Shown: positions 1 through 10,888 of the stretch, one piece after another
Position numbering within the stretch: position 1 is the first letter of the stretch
Layout: every line of letters begins with the position of its first letter
Source: Acanthosepion pharaonis
Taxonomy: Eukaryota > Mollusca > Cephalopoda > Sepiida > Sepiidae
Direction of reading: 5' to 3'
Assembly: GCA_903632075.3 (NCBI GenBank)
Contig: CAHIKZ030004123.1
Span: 4,721,001 to 4,785,000, forward strand
DNA: 64,000 nt
Notes under the pieces: model-generated
What the model was told of the DNA's origin: nothing
The model's database searches: none
Seen by the model: only the letters and a program-made list of their open reading frames with translations
Position numbers and translations under genes: made by a program

Positions 1-3000
1 AGGTGATATTTTGTTGGTGAATATGATATTTTGTTGTTGAATAGTAGAATAAACCAACCGAATTCCAAAATGATTTCATTTTATTCCTGGTATAAGAAAA
101 GATAAAAAAGAAGGTGATATTTGTTGTGGTGAATAAACCAACCGAATCCAATTTATTTTATTCCTGTTATAAGAAAAAGATAAAAAAAGCTTTGTTGTGA
201 ATATGGCGGCTGGAGTAGAATAAACCAACCGAATTATTCCTGTTATAAGAAAAATGATTTACTTTTTTTGAATTCCTGTTATAAGAAAAGATAAAAAAGA
301 AGGTAATAATTAGTTGGTGAATATGGCGGCTGGAATAGAATATACTAACCGAATTCCAAAACGATTTCCTTTTTATTCCTGTTATAAGAAAAGCTGAAAA
401 AAGAAGGTAATAATTAGTTGGTGAATATGGCGGCTGGAGTAGAATAAACCAACCGAATTCTAAAATTATTTCCTTTTTATTCCTGGTATAAGAAATGATA
501 AAAAAGAAGGTGATATTTTGTTGTTGAATATGGCGGCTGGTTATAAGAAAAGATAAAAGAAGTGAACCGAAATGGCGGCCAAGAAACCAACTGAATAGAA
601 AAAATGATTTCCTTTTTTATTCCTGGAATAAGAAAAGATAAAAGAAAAGATGATATTTTGTTGTTGAATATGGCGGCTGGAGTAGAATAAACCAACCGAA
701 TTCCAAAATGATTTCCTTATTATTCCTGTTATAAGAAAAGATAAAAAAGAAGGTAATAATTAGTTGGTGAATATGGCGGCTGGAGTAGAATAAACCAACC
801 GAATTCCAAAATGATTTCCATTTTATTCCTGTTATATGAAAAAAAAGATAAATCCTTTATTTTGTTGGTGAATATGGAAATAGAATAAAATAAACCAAGA
901 ACCATTTTATTCCAAAATAAAAAAGATTTCCTTTTTATTCCTTTGTTATAAGAAAAGACCAAAAAAGATATTTTGTTGTTGAATATGGCGGCTGGAGTAG
1001 AATAAACCAACTGAATTCCAAAATGATTTCCTTTTTATTCCTGTTATAAGAAAAGATAAAAAAGAAGGTGATATTTTGTTGTTGAATATGGCGGCTGGAG
1101 TAGAATAAACCAACCGAATTCCAAAATGATTTCCTTTTATTCCTGTTATAAGAAAAGATAAAAAAGAAAAGATAATTTGTTGGTGAATATGGCGGCTGGA
1201 GTAGAATAAACCAACCGAATTCAAGAAAATGATTTTATTCCTTTTATTATTGTTGTTGGAATAAAAAGAATAAAAAACCAAATTGATTTTTTGTTGTTGA
1301 ATATGGCGGAATATGGAGAGTAGAATAAACCAACCGAATTCCAAAATGATTTCCTTTTTATTCCTGGTATAAGAAAAGAAAGGCCGGAAAATAAACCAAC
1401 GAATTCCAAAATGACTTTTTTTATTCCTGGTATAAGAAAAGATAAAAAAAGAAGGTGATATTTTTTGGTGAATATGGCGGCTGGAGTAGAATAAACCAAC
1501 CGAATTCCAAAATGATTTCGTTTTATTCCTGGTATAAGAAAAGATAAAAAAGAAGGTGATATTTTGTTTGGTGAATATGGCGGCTGGAGTAGAATAAACC
1601 AACCCAAAATGATTTCATTTTATTCCTGTTATAAGAAAAGATAAAAAAAGGTGATTTTGTTGTTTATTGGCTGTTAAACCAACCGAATAAGAAAATGAAA
1701 AAAAGAAAAGATAAAAAGAATGATTTGTTGGTGAATATGGCGGCTGGAATAGAATAAACCAACCAAAATGAATTCCTGTTATAAGAAAAAAAAAGATTTC
1801 CTTTTTTATTCCTGTTATAAGAAAAAAAAAAAAAGAAGGTAATAATTAGTTGGTGAATATGGCGGCTGGAGTAGAATAAACCAAACCGAATTCCAAAATG
1901 ATTTCATTTTATTCCTGGTATAAGAAAAGATAAAAAAGAAGGTGATTTTGTTGTGAATATGGCGGCCGGAGTTAAACCAACCGAATTCCAAAGATGACTT
2001 CATTTTATTCCTGTTATAAGAAAAGATAAAAAAGAAGGTGATATTTTGTTGGTGAATATGGCGGCTGGAATAGAATAAACCAACCGAATTCCAAAATGAT
2101 TTTATTCCTTTTAAGGTTTTTGTTATAATAAAAGAATAAAAAAGAAAATGACATTTATTTGTTAGAAAAGATCAAAAATATGATATTTTGTTGCGAATAT
2201 GGCGGCTGAAAGAATAAACCAACCGAATTCCAAAATGATTTCCTTTTTATTCCTGGTATAAGAAAAGAGAAAAAATAAAAAAAGGTGATATTTTGTTGGT
2301 GAATATGGCGGCTGGAGTAGAATAAACCAACCGAATTCCAAAATGATTTCCTTTTTATTCCTGGTATAAGAGAAAGATAAAAAAAAGGTGATATTTTGTT
2401 GGTGAATATGGCGGCTGGAGTAGAATAAACCAACAGAATTCCAAAATGTATTTATTTTTTGGTGAATTCCTGTTAAACCAATTATTCCAAAATGATTTCA
2501 TTTTATTCCTGTTATAAAAAATGAAAAAAAGGTAATAATTTGTTGGTGAATATGGCGGCCGGAGTAGAATAAACCAACCGAATTCCAAAATGATTTTTTT
2601 ATTCTTGTTATTTAAAATAAAAAAGAAATTCTTGAATATGGCGGCTGAGAAAATAAAAACCGAATTCTTTGTTGTGGAATATGGCAAAATGATTTTTATT
2701 TGTTAAGAAAAGATAAAAAGAAGGTGATATTTTGTTGTTGAATATGGCGGCTGGAGTAGAATAAACCAACCGAATTCCAAAATCATTTCCGTATTTTTCC
2801 TGTTATAAGAAATGATAAAAAAATAGGTGATATTTTATTGGTGAATATGGCGACTGGAGTAGAATAAACCAACCGAATTCCACAATGATTTCCTTTTTAT
2901 TCTTGTTATGATAAAATATAAAAAAGAAGGTGACATTTTATTGGTGAATATGGCGGCTGGATTAGAACAAACCAACCGAATTCCAACATGATTTCCGTCT

Positions 3001-3429
3001 TATTCCTGTTATGAGAAAAGATAAAAAAGAAGTTAACAATTAGTTGGTGAATATGGCGGCTGGAGTAGAATAAACCAACCGAAATCCAAAATGATTTCCG
3101 TGTTATTCCTTGTATTAGAAAAGATAAAAAAGAAGGTGATATTTTGTTGGTGAATATGGCGGCTGGAGTAGAATAAACCAACCGAATTCCAAAATGATTT
3201 CCTTTTTATTACTTTTATTAGAAAAGACAAAATTACAAGGTAATAATTAGTTGGTGAATATGGCGGCTTGAGTAGAATAAACCAACCGAATTCCACAATC
3301 ATTTCCGTATTTTTCCTGTTATAAGAAATGCTAAAAAAGTAGGTGATATTTTATTGGTGAATATGGCGAATGGAGTAGAATAAACCAACCGAATTGCAAA
3401 ATGATTTCCGTGTTATTCCTGTTATATGT
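1..3429. repeat. Satellite array, ~103-bp unit
   Basis: About 33 head-to-tail copies of a unit of roughly 103 bp. Each copy is recognisable by AATATGGCGGCTGGAGTAGA, then AATAAACCAACCGAATTCC, then a T-rich run and TTATAAGAAAAGATAAAA. The array runs off the left edge, so its full length is unknown. Copies at 2720-3429 are regular. Those at 1200-2720 are heavily broken by indels and partial units. Every long open frame here is a by-product of the repeat and is not a gene. The array ends where TTATATGTATTTCTTGC begins single-copy sequence. Confidence 0.95.
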
Positions 3430-3904
3430 ATTTCTTGCATTGTCATGGAAGGGAACAACATTTTCCTCAAATAGTCTATGTCGAACCCACTGCCGATCAA
3501 TATCTAAGTTTAGTCCTGATGCTTTCTAAACTACTATAATTAGTTCGAGGATGATACATTCATCATTAGAATTGGTTACACAAAACAGATATCACTTCTG
3601 ACTTAATCCAATACAATTGAAAATATAATATAAAGCCAACTGATCTTCAAAGACCTTTGTAAGATTTCTCTAACATCTTTTTAATACTTTAATCTCATCT
3701 AACGTCATAAAGCCATTAAGACGCAAGGTTTTTTATTTTGTGTTTTTTTTTACAATGATATTCATAAAGCGCAAGAATCACTCGAAGTAGAGGGGAACTG
3801 TTTATTGGGATATGTGGGGAAGATAACGCTTATTCCTAGATATGAACATGTTAATATTGTAGCGATCGCAGAAGCATCCTCTTGGGAATTGGTTTCTGAA
3901 AACA
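3430..3904. other. Intergenic; degenerate copy of the 65-bp repeat
   Basis: No gene seen. Around 3545-3620 the text GATACATTCATCATTAGAAT and the following bases resemble one unit of the 65-bp tandem repeat at 18.9-19.4 kb, so this is probably a dispersed degenerate copy of that family. The rest is unassigned AT-rich DNA. Confidence 0.45.
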
Positions 3905-3912
3905 GCGGTTCG

Positions 3913-4386
3913 TTACTGAGATTGAAAGAAAATGCGAAAACTTTGCTGAATAGACATTAAAATAAAAACTAGGATTAAAAATGTCAGAAAATGACGACTG
4001 ACATTGAATTTTAATTTTTGAAGATCGTAATTGAGTGGAAAGAAAGAAGCCGGAAGAGAGTTCCACAAGTCAGAAGTGTTAGAGAAGAAACTATTAGAAT
4101 TGAATTTACGCTTACATTTAGCCACTTCAACATTAAAATGATGAGACCTAGCTGCCAATCTAGTATTATACTTAAATTCATGAAGTTGGGCTACCATAAA
4201 GGGAAGACCAACAGAACAATCAACATGGACATATTTATCGAAAATGCACAGAGAAGCAACTTTACGGTGGTAGGAAAGTGACTGAAGCTGAGATGTCAGG
4301 TCAGGACTGGTAACATTGCAGATTCTTCTTTGGATTTTGTCACGACTGCGGTGGAAACTTTTACAACAAAGTAATAAAAGTAACAA
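3913..4386 (-). pseudogene. LINE reverse transcriptase, C-terminal fragment (Jockey-like)
   Basis: An open frame of 157 codons on the minus strand matches the C-terminal tail typical of Jockey-like non-LTR retrotransposon polyproteins in molluscs. Landmarks are DKIQRRICN, then DLTSQLQSLSYHRKVASLC, a region ending in FNVEVAKCKRKF, and DLWNSLPASFFP. The upstream endonuclease and RT domains are absent, so it is a 5'-truncated copy. It is the least damaged LINE tail in the window and has no internal stop. The same tail recurs at 5.4-5.7 kb and 29.6-30.0 kb, and a related one at 54.8-55.3 kb. Family assignment is from recognition of the motif series. Clade naming (Jockey or a relative) is less sure. 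Confidence 0.75.
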
Positions 4387-4399
4387 TCTGGGAAACGAA

Positions 4400-5190
4400 A
4401 TCCGACATCATAGTAAACATTTCCTCTCTTGCTAAATTAGTTTGTCGTTGTACGCGTCAACTTTGCGCTTATAAGAAGAAAGGAAGACAGTTGCAAGGAA
4501 ATGAACATACCTGAGCTAAGCATTTAGAAATATACAGCTTGTTTGATTTGGAGTCTTAACTCAGGTAGTGATGGCGGTGGCGGTCATTGGCGTGGTAATG
4601 GTTGTAATAGCGGTCGTAGAGACGTTGGCGCTGGTCTGGCTGAGATAGGTGGAGCGTTAGTAAGGAAATACATGATGATCTATAGTGTATGTGGTGCGAC
4701 AGTTTCCGCCATTGCTGCTCGGAAAAAAAAACACCTGTCATTTTCGGGTACCCAAACTTAGAAAATTAATCATCATATTGGCCGCTGTGTGAAAGATGAG
4801 AGGTTAAGAATTGAGAATCGTGGGAAAGACAAGAAAGAAGATGAAAAGTGTATAGTGAGGGAAAAAACTCTATGGTGGCGAGTTGGAACGCTTGCCTCTG
4901 TTTCATGTTTAGAGGAAACCAGCCTGTCTATGCACGGATACAGTAAATCATATCTGGGAAAAGTATACATGCGTGGAACTACTTAACATCCTCCGCTTCG
5001 AGCTGAGACATTTTATCGACCAATTTCCATAAGAAAAGTCCCCTTCCTTTTAAAACAAACCAATAATGAGACTTTCTAAGCAACAAAATGTATTAATCGA
5101 CTCAGAAGTTTATGAACGAGCAGTTAACAACGTTTGTCCTTATTGATTAGTTCAACTGTACCGCCATAGAAAACAAAATGGCGGCTATGT
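4400..5190. other. Intergenic, nothing recognised
   Basis: Unassigned sequence with a GGT/GCC-rich patch at 4560-4700. Short open frames on both strands have no recognisable domain, so I do not call genes here. Confidence 0.4.
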
Positions 5191-5222
5191 TTATATAATT
5201 TTGCAATTGCCTTGTACTTTGG

Positions 5223-5225
<3 letters not shown>

Positions 5226-5261
<36 letters not shown>
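5226..5261. repeat. (TA)n microsatellite
   Basis: Uninterrupted alternating TA, about 36 bp. Confidence 0.97.
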
Positions 5262-5262
<1 letters not shown>

Positions 5263-5409
5263 CTTGAATATTAAAATGAATATTAAACTAATTTTTTTAA
5301 AAATCGGTATCACCACATGCAAAGCAGTAAAGCTACTAAGACACAAGTGGTTACAGAATGTGAAAGAATTAGGAACAGAAATGTTGATAATGAGCGGGAA
5401 GAGGAAAGA

Positions 5410-5745
5410 GTAATCGGGAGGACAGTAGATAGCAATTGGCATTGCATTTAAATTTTTGCAGATTAAGCTGGCTGGAAAACATGGAAGCGGAGGGAAGTTC
5501 CACAAGCAAGAAGAGCGAGAAAAGAAACTGCTAGCATAGAATTTATAGTTACATCTAGGCAGCTCAACTGTCTTGTACTGCGCTTAAATTTTAAAAAATC
5601 TAGGTACGATAGCGAAGAACTCACCCGAACAGTTACCATGAAAGTATTTATAGAAATGACATAGAGAGGTAACCTGACGGCGGTGTGAAAGTGACTGGAG
5701 CTGAGCCGCCAGATCAGGACCAATAATTTTGCTGATTCAAGGAGC
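5410..5745 (-). pseudogene. LINE RT C-terminal fragment, frameshifted
   Basis: Minus-strand translation needs at least one frame change. One frame gives DLAAQLQSLSHRRQVTSLC (near 5720-5660) and another gives SSCLWNFPPLPCFP (near 5505-5460). These are the same landmarks as the LINE tail at 3913-4386, so this is a second, more decayed copy of that family. It is 5'-truncated. Confidence 0.7.
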
Positions 5746-6072
5746 TCAAGTTAAATAGCAGGGGCAGCGGACCGTATGTGAAAGCAACATTCTAAGCATG
5801 GACGAATGGTAAACTTACAGATATGTAAAAGTAAAGTTAACAATTGATCCTCTTTCTTGACACCATACTCTAAGTCGGGGGTGGCCAAACCTGCTTAATA
5901 TAAGAACTGCATACGATAAAGTTCAGATGTATGAAAGCCGCAAGACATGAACAAAATTTACATATACATTTTTTACATACACATTAAGAAATGCATGTAT
6001 GCAATAATATTTATTCATGTATGTAGTTTTTTAAATTGTTAATTTGTATTGGTTTCAGTAGTTACAAAATAC

Positions 6073-6076
<4 letters not shown>

Positions 6077-6140
<64 letters not shown>
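6077..6140. repeat. (TA)n(TG)n microsatellite
   Basis: About 40 bp of TA followed by about 24 bp of TG. It abuts the left LTR end at 6138, which removes any visible target duplication on that side. Confidence 0.95.
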
Positions 6141-6985
6141 TATGGTCCGGTTCCTTGTACCACGGTGATAGTCCAAGGTAGAACCAATAAAGAAGAACTC
6201 GAAGGCGGATATGGAATAACACAGATATATTACAAACAGGAATATATACAGAGAAGTAGAAGTGTTAGTATGAACAGTCAGGTTTAGTAGGGAGAACAAT
6301 GTAGTCTCGACCAGTATCACTATTTCAATGTCTTGTAGTAATTGTCTGAACGCGACTCTGTTTCGGACTCCCTCTGACTCGACTCTTGACTCGACTTGAA
6401 CTACTGACTCCGCTTGAACTACTGACAATATTCAGTCACCCCTCCACGAGGGTGTCATGTGGCACAAGGCCTTTTTAACGTGGGCATTCCCGAGCCATTA
6501 GGCTCGGCCAAAAAATAGCCCATTTGAACCCGTATAAACGGGTTCAGGGCCGAGTTTACCTCCCCGAAGGAGACTCCGCCCTTCGGCGTAGCCTCCTTCG
6601 GGTTCCTCCCGCCCGTAGGGAAGAGAGTACAATCGTGCAGTCGGTTCAAAACTTGAACGACTGACAATATTCAGTCACCCCCCACGAGGGTGTCATGTGG
6701 CACAAAGGCCTTTTAACGTGGGAATTCCCGGAGCCATTAGGCTCGGCCAAAAAAAATAACCCATTTGAACCCGTATAAACGGGTCCAGGGCCGATTTTAA
6801 CCTCCCCGAAGGAGACTCCGCCCTTCGGCGTAGCCTCCTTCGGGTTCCTCCCGCCCGTAGGAAGAGAGTATAACCGAACAGTCAGTTCAAAACTTGAACG
6901 ACTGACTCCTTGCCTACTCCTGAGGCGCAGTATTTATAAGTATAGAATAGTTCATTATTATTATTATGGGTAAGATCCCATAACA
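6138..6985 (-). repeat. 3' LTR (848 bp)
   Basis: Starts TGTTATGG and ends CCCATAACA on the plus strand, so the termini are inverted TG...CA as expected. It contains two tandem copies of a ~240-bp segment (about 6420-6660 and 6661-6905), each with a hairpin around GAACCCGTATAAACGGGTTC. It is about 65 bp longer than the other LTR, and base differences are visible throughout. Confidence 0.88.
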
Positions 6986-6995
6986 CCCCCTTCCG
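6986..6995 (-). other. Polypurine tract
   Basis: On the minus strand GGAAGGGGG lies immediately before the TGTTATG start of the 3' LTR, as expected for the plus-strand primer of an LTR retrotransposon. Confidence 0.75.
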
Positions 6996-7059
6996 AAGCT
7001 TTTGCGTAGCAGGGTTTTTTTTAATATCTTTTTTTCTTTGGATCTATTTCCAAAGGTTC

Positions 7060-7430
7060 AGTGGATTTTCTTTTTCTTGACGATTTTCTTGGTTCTGGCA
7101 TTATTTGCGGTCTTTTTTATATCGAATGTGTCGAAAATCGTGTCCAATACCTCTTCTTGAGGTGGACCGTTAGCATCCTGCAACGGTCTCTTCCTTATTT
7201 GGTTTATGTGTCTTCTGTGTGAGAATTTTTTCCTTGTACTATGTACATTATATTACCAATTCTTTTCTCAATTATGCCTTGCTCCCAGTAAGAGGTATTA
7301 TTTTTATATGCCTTAAAAAAAAACTTTTTCTCCTGGGAGGAATTTTCTTTTTGGTGCGTCGGACTGTGTTACTTGTTTTGTTTTACTTGGTAGTAATTTA
7401 TCGAACGCTGATTTGATTTTCTTTTTGACG
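7060..7430 (-). pseudogene. Gypsy integrase C-terminal end (remnant)
   Basis: Minus-strand frames read AYKNNTSYWEQGIIEKRIGN, then MYIVQG, then FSHRRHINQIRKRP and a lysine-rich tail. This is the usual end of Gypsy integrase, with a W-x(4)-I spacing followed by an RRHINQ(L/I)R box just before the 3' LTR. It is joined directly to RT sequence, so the integrase zinc-binding and DDE core domains have been deleted. At least two frameshifts are present. Confidence 0.7.
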
Positions 7431-7745
7431 TAGACCGTCGGTGCGGCCCATTTGCTGTATTCTACTTTTTTCAATATGTTTGTATTTTCGAGTCTAGTTA
7501 ATTCTTGGTCATTTTTTTTCTATTGACGCAAACGGTATGCTCCTTTTTTTCTTGAAAACACTTTGAACGTTTTCCTTTATTTCGATATTAGCTGCCATTT
7601 TCTTACATGTTCCGAGACCTGCTGATAATACTTCGGGGAAACTCGTTTTTAGTTTTCCTTTTAATTTGTCTGCCTCGGTTGATAAGCTTTTTACATTTTT
7701 GCAGTACGTACTAATAGGTAAATCCCACAATTCGAATTTTTGCAT
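7430..7745 (-). pseudogene. Gypsy reverse transcriptase, N-terminal part only
   Basis: After the protease end the minus strand reads FPEVLSAGLGTCKKM, then KKKRSIPFA. After a frameshift it reads ELTRLENTNILKKVEYSKWA followed by APTVYVKKK. These are the entry segments of Gypsy RT (the link with FxxVFxxGLG, and the ExxRLxxxGIL...SxWAAP box). The YXDD catalytic core never appears; the text jumps to the integrase C-terminus. This is a deletion of roughly 2 kb compared with a normal Gypsy pol. Confidence 0.75.
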
Positions 7746-7985
7746 CCAGTCTGTTCCGAATAGGTTTTCAGTATTTATTAAGACGGACATCTTTAGTTTT
7801 TTCGTCATTCCATTAATTGTTACGTTTGTAATTCACCCTCGAATTTTATCTTTCTCCCTGTAACTGATCAAGCAATTTTATCGGTTTTTAACATGACAGG
7901 TTTGTTCAGTTTTCTCCATGTTTGTAGGTTTATGATAGTTAAGTCTGAGCCAGAATCCAGCTGTAACCTAACTTTTCTGTTTTGC
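7745..7985 (-). pseudogene. Gypsy aspartic protease
   Basis: Minus strand: VRLQLDSGSDLTIIN contains the DSG catalytic triad of retroviral-type proteases. After an in-frame stop and a frame change comes ITINGMTKKLKMSVLI, and the domain closes with LFGTDWMQKFEL, equivalent to the LLG(R/T)DW flap-side motif. The single DSG per chain implies a homodimeric enzyme in the ancestor. Broken by a stop and a frameshift. Confidence 0.8.
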
Positions 7986-8103
7986 ATTTCGACTTGTACA
8001 TATTTTCTTATATTAGTCTTAACTGCTTGATCAGTCCTTGTAATTCTTATTCTGCTTTTGCTTTCTTTTCTATACCAACAATGAGAACTTTAGTGGCCAT
8101 TTT

Positions 8104-9180
8104 TTTACATTATAGACAAGTTTTAAAACGATATGTACAGTCTTTAACCCAATGCCAAGACCCACAACGATAGCATGGACTGGGTGGTAGTTTTTTTATG
8201 TTGATTATAATTAGAAAACTTTTTTTTACCTGTTCTTGAGGCGGGAAAATCGGTTCGGTTTGTTTGTGAGGAGGGAAAATTTGTTTGCCTTCGTACTTTG
8301 CGTACGTGTGCTATGCCAGCTTGTTCTATGTCTTTTGAGTCGTTCTTCACACTGATGCATTTCTGGCAGTCTTCGGCTAGTTTTTGAAATGTCAGATCTT
8401 GTTCACTCTCCAATTTAGTAAGTATTCTGCGTCTCATTTCTGCGTCTTTGGTTGAAACCAGGCCTTGGACGTAAATTAAGCATTTGAAAGTGTCCGCGCT
8501 GAGTTCCGATAATCTGAAGTCGTCACAATATTTGTTAACAATGGATGCGAAAGTTATGTAATCTTCGCTGTCCTTTTTTGTAAGGTTCAAGCATTTCCAT
8601 CTTTTATGGAATAGTGAAGTATTATGGCTGAAAAGTTCCGTTAGCAGTTTTATGGATTCTTTGAACGTTAACTCGCTTGTTTTTCTGGGAAGGATATAAT
8701 CTACGAATTTGGTATATTCGCCTGTTTTCTTAGTAATAGGCGTACTTTACGTGCATCTGACCAATATCTGCAGTCAAAATCATATAGATCTTCGTACCTT
8801 CGGAAGTAATTTGCAAAAGTTTTATCTTCGTCGGGTGCGTACTTGAAATCTTCGATATTACTCCAAATAGCGTCTTGTGAGAGTACTGATTCGTTCTCGG
8901 ATTTTTGCTCCTTATTTGTCATTGCACGTAACAATAATTCTTGCAATTCCAGATGTTTCTGTTCGTACCTTTGTTGCTGTTCAAATTGGATTTTGATAAG
9001 TTCCATAATGGTTGACTTAAAATCTTCTATATTAAAGTATTTTTTTTGTGTAACCTGATATTCTGTAGGCTGTGCACGCAAAAAAAACTTTCCTTTGTTG
9101 TCACTTGTTATGCGCGACGGATAGCAAAAAAAAAAAAAAGGTATGTCCTCCGCGTAGTGAGTTGGTTTCTTCGTCGCCAC
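8104..9180 (-). pseudogene. Gypsy Gag, frameshifted
   Basis: Two minus-strand segments in different frames (9180-8701 and 8590-8144) join through a frameshift near 8730 and form one Gag. It has a glutamine-rich coiled stretch, then SNIEDFKYAPDEDKTFANYF and the hydrophobic capsid-like helices, a basic region, and a zinc knuckle near 8170-8120 reached by a second +1 shift. The knuckle is CYRCGSWHWVKDC, spaced C-x2-C-x3-H-x4-C. That spacing is shorter than the retroviral C-x2-C-x4-H-x4-C form but is met in Mag-like Gypsy elements. A stop follows in the next cysteine cluster. Confidence 0.75.
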
Positions 9181-9218
9181 TTGTTATGCTGTGGCGAACA
9201 AAATTTTTCTTTCTTTAA

Positions 9219-9237
9219 CCGAATCTTCGTCGCCACT
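9219..9237 (-). other. Primer-binding site candidate
   Basis: Directly after the 5' LTR on the minus strand comes AGTGGCGACGAAGATTCGG. TGGCGACG would pair with a tRNA 3' end ...CGTCGCCA (serine-type in some animals; not tested here). A near-identical TGGCGACGAAGA is repeated about 60 bp further in, next to a second TGTTATG-like tract, which suggests a small local duplication. Confidence 0.5.
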
Positions 9238-10018
9238 TGTTATGGTGCGGATTCCTTGTACCACGGTGATAGTCCAAGGTAGAACCAATAAAGAAGAACT
9301 CGAAGGCGGATATGGAATAACACAGATATATTACAAACAGGAATATATACAGAGAAGTAGAAGTGTTAGTATGAACAATCAGGTTTAGTAGAGAGAACAA
9401 TGTAGTCTCGACCAGTATCACTATTCCAACGTCTTGCAGTAATTGTCTGAACGCGACTCTGTTTCGGACTGCCTCTGACTCGACTTGACTCGACTTGAAC
9501 TACTGACGATATTCAGTCCCCCCATCCCCCCCACCACCACTGGGGCAGCATGTGACACAAGGTCGGTTATTCATTGTGGGCTCGGCCCCAAAATATGCCC
9601 ATTGAACCCGTATAAACGGGCTCAGGGCCGGTTTACCTCTCAGAACGAGACTCCGCCCCTCGGCGTAGCCTCTTTCGGGTTCCTCTCCGCCCGAAGGCAG
9701 AGAGTTCAACCGAACAGTCGGTCAGGACTTGAGCGACTGACTATATTCAGTCACCACCCCACACTGGGGCATCATGTGACACAAGTTCGGTTATTTATTG
9801 TGGGTTCTCCGAGCCCGTGGGCTCGGCCCAAAAAACATGCCCATTGAACCCGTATAAACGGGTTCAGGGTCGGTTTACCTCCCCGAAAGAGAATCCGTCC
9901 TTCGGCGTAGCCTCTTTCGGGTTCCTCCCCACCCGAAGGCAGAGAGTTCAACCGATCTGTCGTTCAAGACTTGAGCGACTGACTCTTTGCCTACTATTAT
10001 GGGTAAGATCCCATAACA
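9238..10018 (-). repeat. 5' LTR (781 bp)
   Basis: Starts TGTTATGG (plus strand) and ends CCCATAACA. It is clearly alignable with the left LTR over its whole length, including the two tandem ~235-bp segments at about 9505-9737 and 9738-9975. The visible divergence between the LTRs, including a purine/pyrimidine-rich change near 9520, says the insertion is not recent. Confidence 0.88.
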
Positions 10019-10530
10019 ATATATATACCAAATGTTTTCAAAATCTTGATGTATATATATATATATATATATAGCAAATGTTTTCAAAATCTTCACTGAT
10101 GATTGTTTTAAGGGGTTCAGCCAACATATTTCCACGATCCGCATATTAAAGATCAAAGAGTCGCATGTGGCTCGCGAGCCGTGGTTTGGCAACCCCTGCT
10201 CTAAGTGAACATAATTTCGTTCTAGGTTCGTTTGGTAAGATGAAACAACTTATTAAGTAGTTTACCAGTGCTGTCAAAAATGACAGAAATACATTTTAGT
10301 CATTTTGTTCTTGTAAAATATCAGAAACGTTTCTTGTGTTTTCTTGTTTATGTTCAAGACTTCTTAAATATTTAATAAGACTAAAAGTAAAATTAAGTTA
10401 AGGTAACAATTGATTCTCTGCTTTGGCCGAATACTGTAAACAAAATTAATTATGCTTCTAGATTTGGTTAAAAGACGCGACAATTTATTTATTTAGTAGT
10501 TTACACACTCCGTCTAAAACCGGCAGAAAT

Positions 10531-10744
10531 GGAGGGTGTTTCAAAAGTCTATGTCACATTCTAAGAACAATTGTTTGGATGTGTGTTGTGTAACCCTCGG
10601 CGATCAAATTGAGCACGTGTAAAAACCTATATAAAAAACGGAAATATCAGCTTTCAGGAAATAGAAATTGTGTTTTGATATCCTCAATAGTAAGATATAC
10701 AATGTTGTAAGTGACACAGATTTTTTTTTAAACACCCTGTATAT
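10531..10744. mobile_element. MITE with GGGTGTTT-type inverted ends
   Basis: Left end GGGTGTTTCAAAAGTC...TGTCAC is matched in inverse at the right end, where the reverse complement reads ACAGGGTGTTT and ...TCTGTGTCAC. The element is about 214 bp with no open frame. Ends of ACAGGGTG type are common in mariner-like MITEs. It lies inside the old ~240-bp repeat. Confidence 0.6.
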
Positions 10745-10888
10745 TTAAGTCGTTCTGCGTTTACATTGTACTTGTAAAATATCAAAAATTTTATAGTCTT
10801 ACAATTTTTTTGTTTATATTCAAAATTTCCTTAAAAAATAAAGTAAAATTAAATAATAAATAATTCATCATCAACCTTGACCTTATTA

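Larger units (their letters stand above)
6138..10018 (-). mobile_element. Gypsy-type LTR retrotransposon, internally deleted
   Basis: Two direct LTRs (6138-6985 and 9238-10018), each starting TGTTATGG and ending CCCATAACA on the plus strand, bracket 2252 bp of internal sequence that codes on the minus strand. In transcription order: 5' LTR (right), primer-binding site, gag with a CCHC-like knuckle, aspartic protease, the first part of RT, a large deletion, the integrase C-terminal end, a polypurine tract, and the 3' LTR (left). Most of RT, all of RNase H and the integrase core are missing, and several frames are broken, so the copy is dead. The gag-PR-RT-IN order and the knuckle spacing suggest Ty3/Gypsy, perhaps Mag-like. 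It sits inside a hAT element. Confidence 0.88.
5876..10198. mobile_element. hAT-type non-autonomous DNA transposon, carrying a nested LTR element
   Basis: Left end CGGGGGTGGCCAAACC and right end (reverse complement) CAGGGGTTGCCAAACC form a ~16-bp imperfect terminal inverted repeat typical of hAT elements. They are followed inward by GGCTCGCGAGCC on the right side. The element is flanked by an 8-bp direct repeat, CTCTAAGT, at 5868-5875 and 10199-10206; 8 bp is the hAT target-site length. Only about 260 bp on the left (including the (TA)n tract) and 180 bp on the right belong to the hAT element. The rest is the LTR retrotransposon inserted into it. No transposase is left, so it was probably a MITE. 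Confidence 0.8.

Noticed and set aside
946..1602. 218-codon minus-strand open frame
   Set aside because: It is the translated ~103-bp satellite; residues repeat with the unit (NSVGLFYSSRHI) and neighbouring frames do the same.
477..3302. All other open frames in the left satellite
   Set aside because: By-products of the tandem repeat, with no independent coding signal.
4018..4281. 87-codon plus-strand open frame
   Set aside because: Antisense shadow of the LINE C-terminal frame on the minus strand.
5200..5413. Frame starting in (TA)n with tyrosine-isoleucine run
   Set aside because: (TA)n translates to YI repeats; the same artefact appears at every (TA)n in the window.
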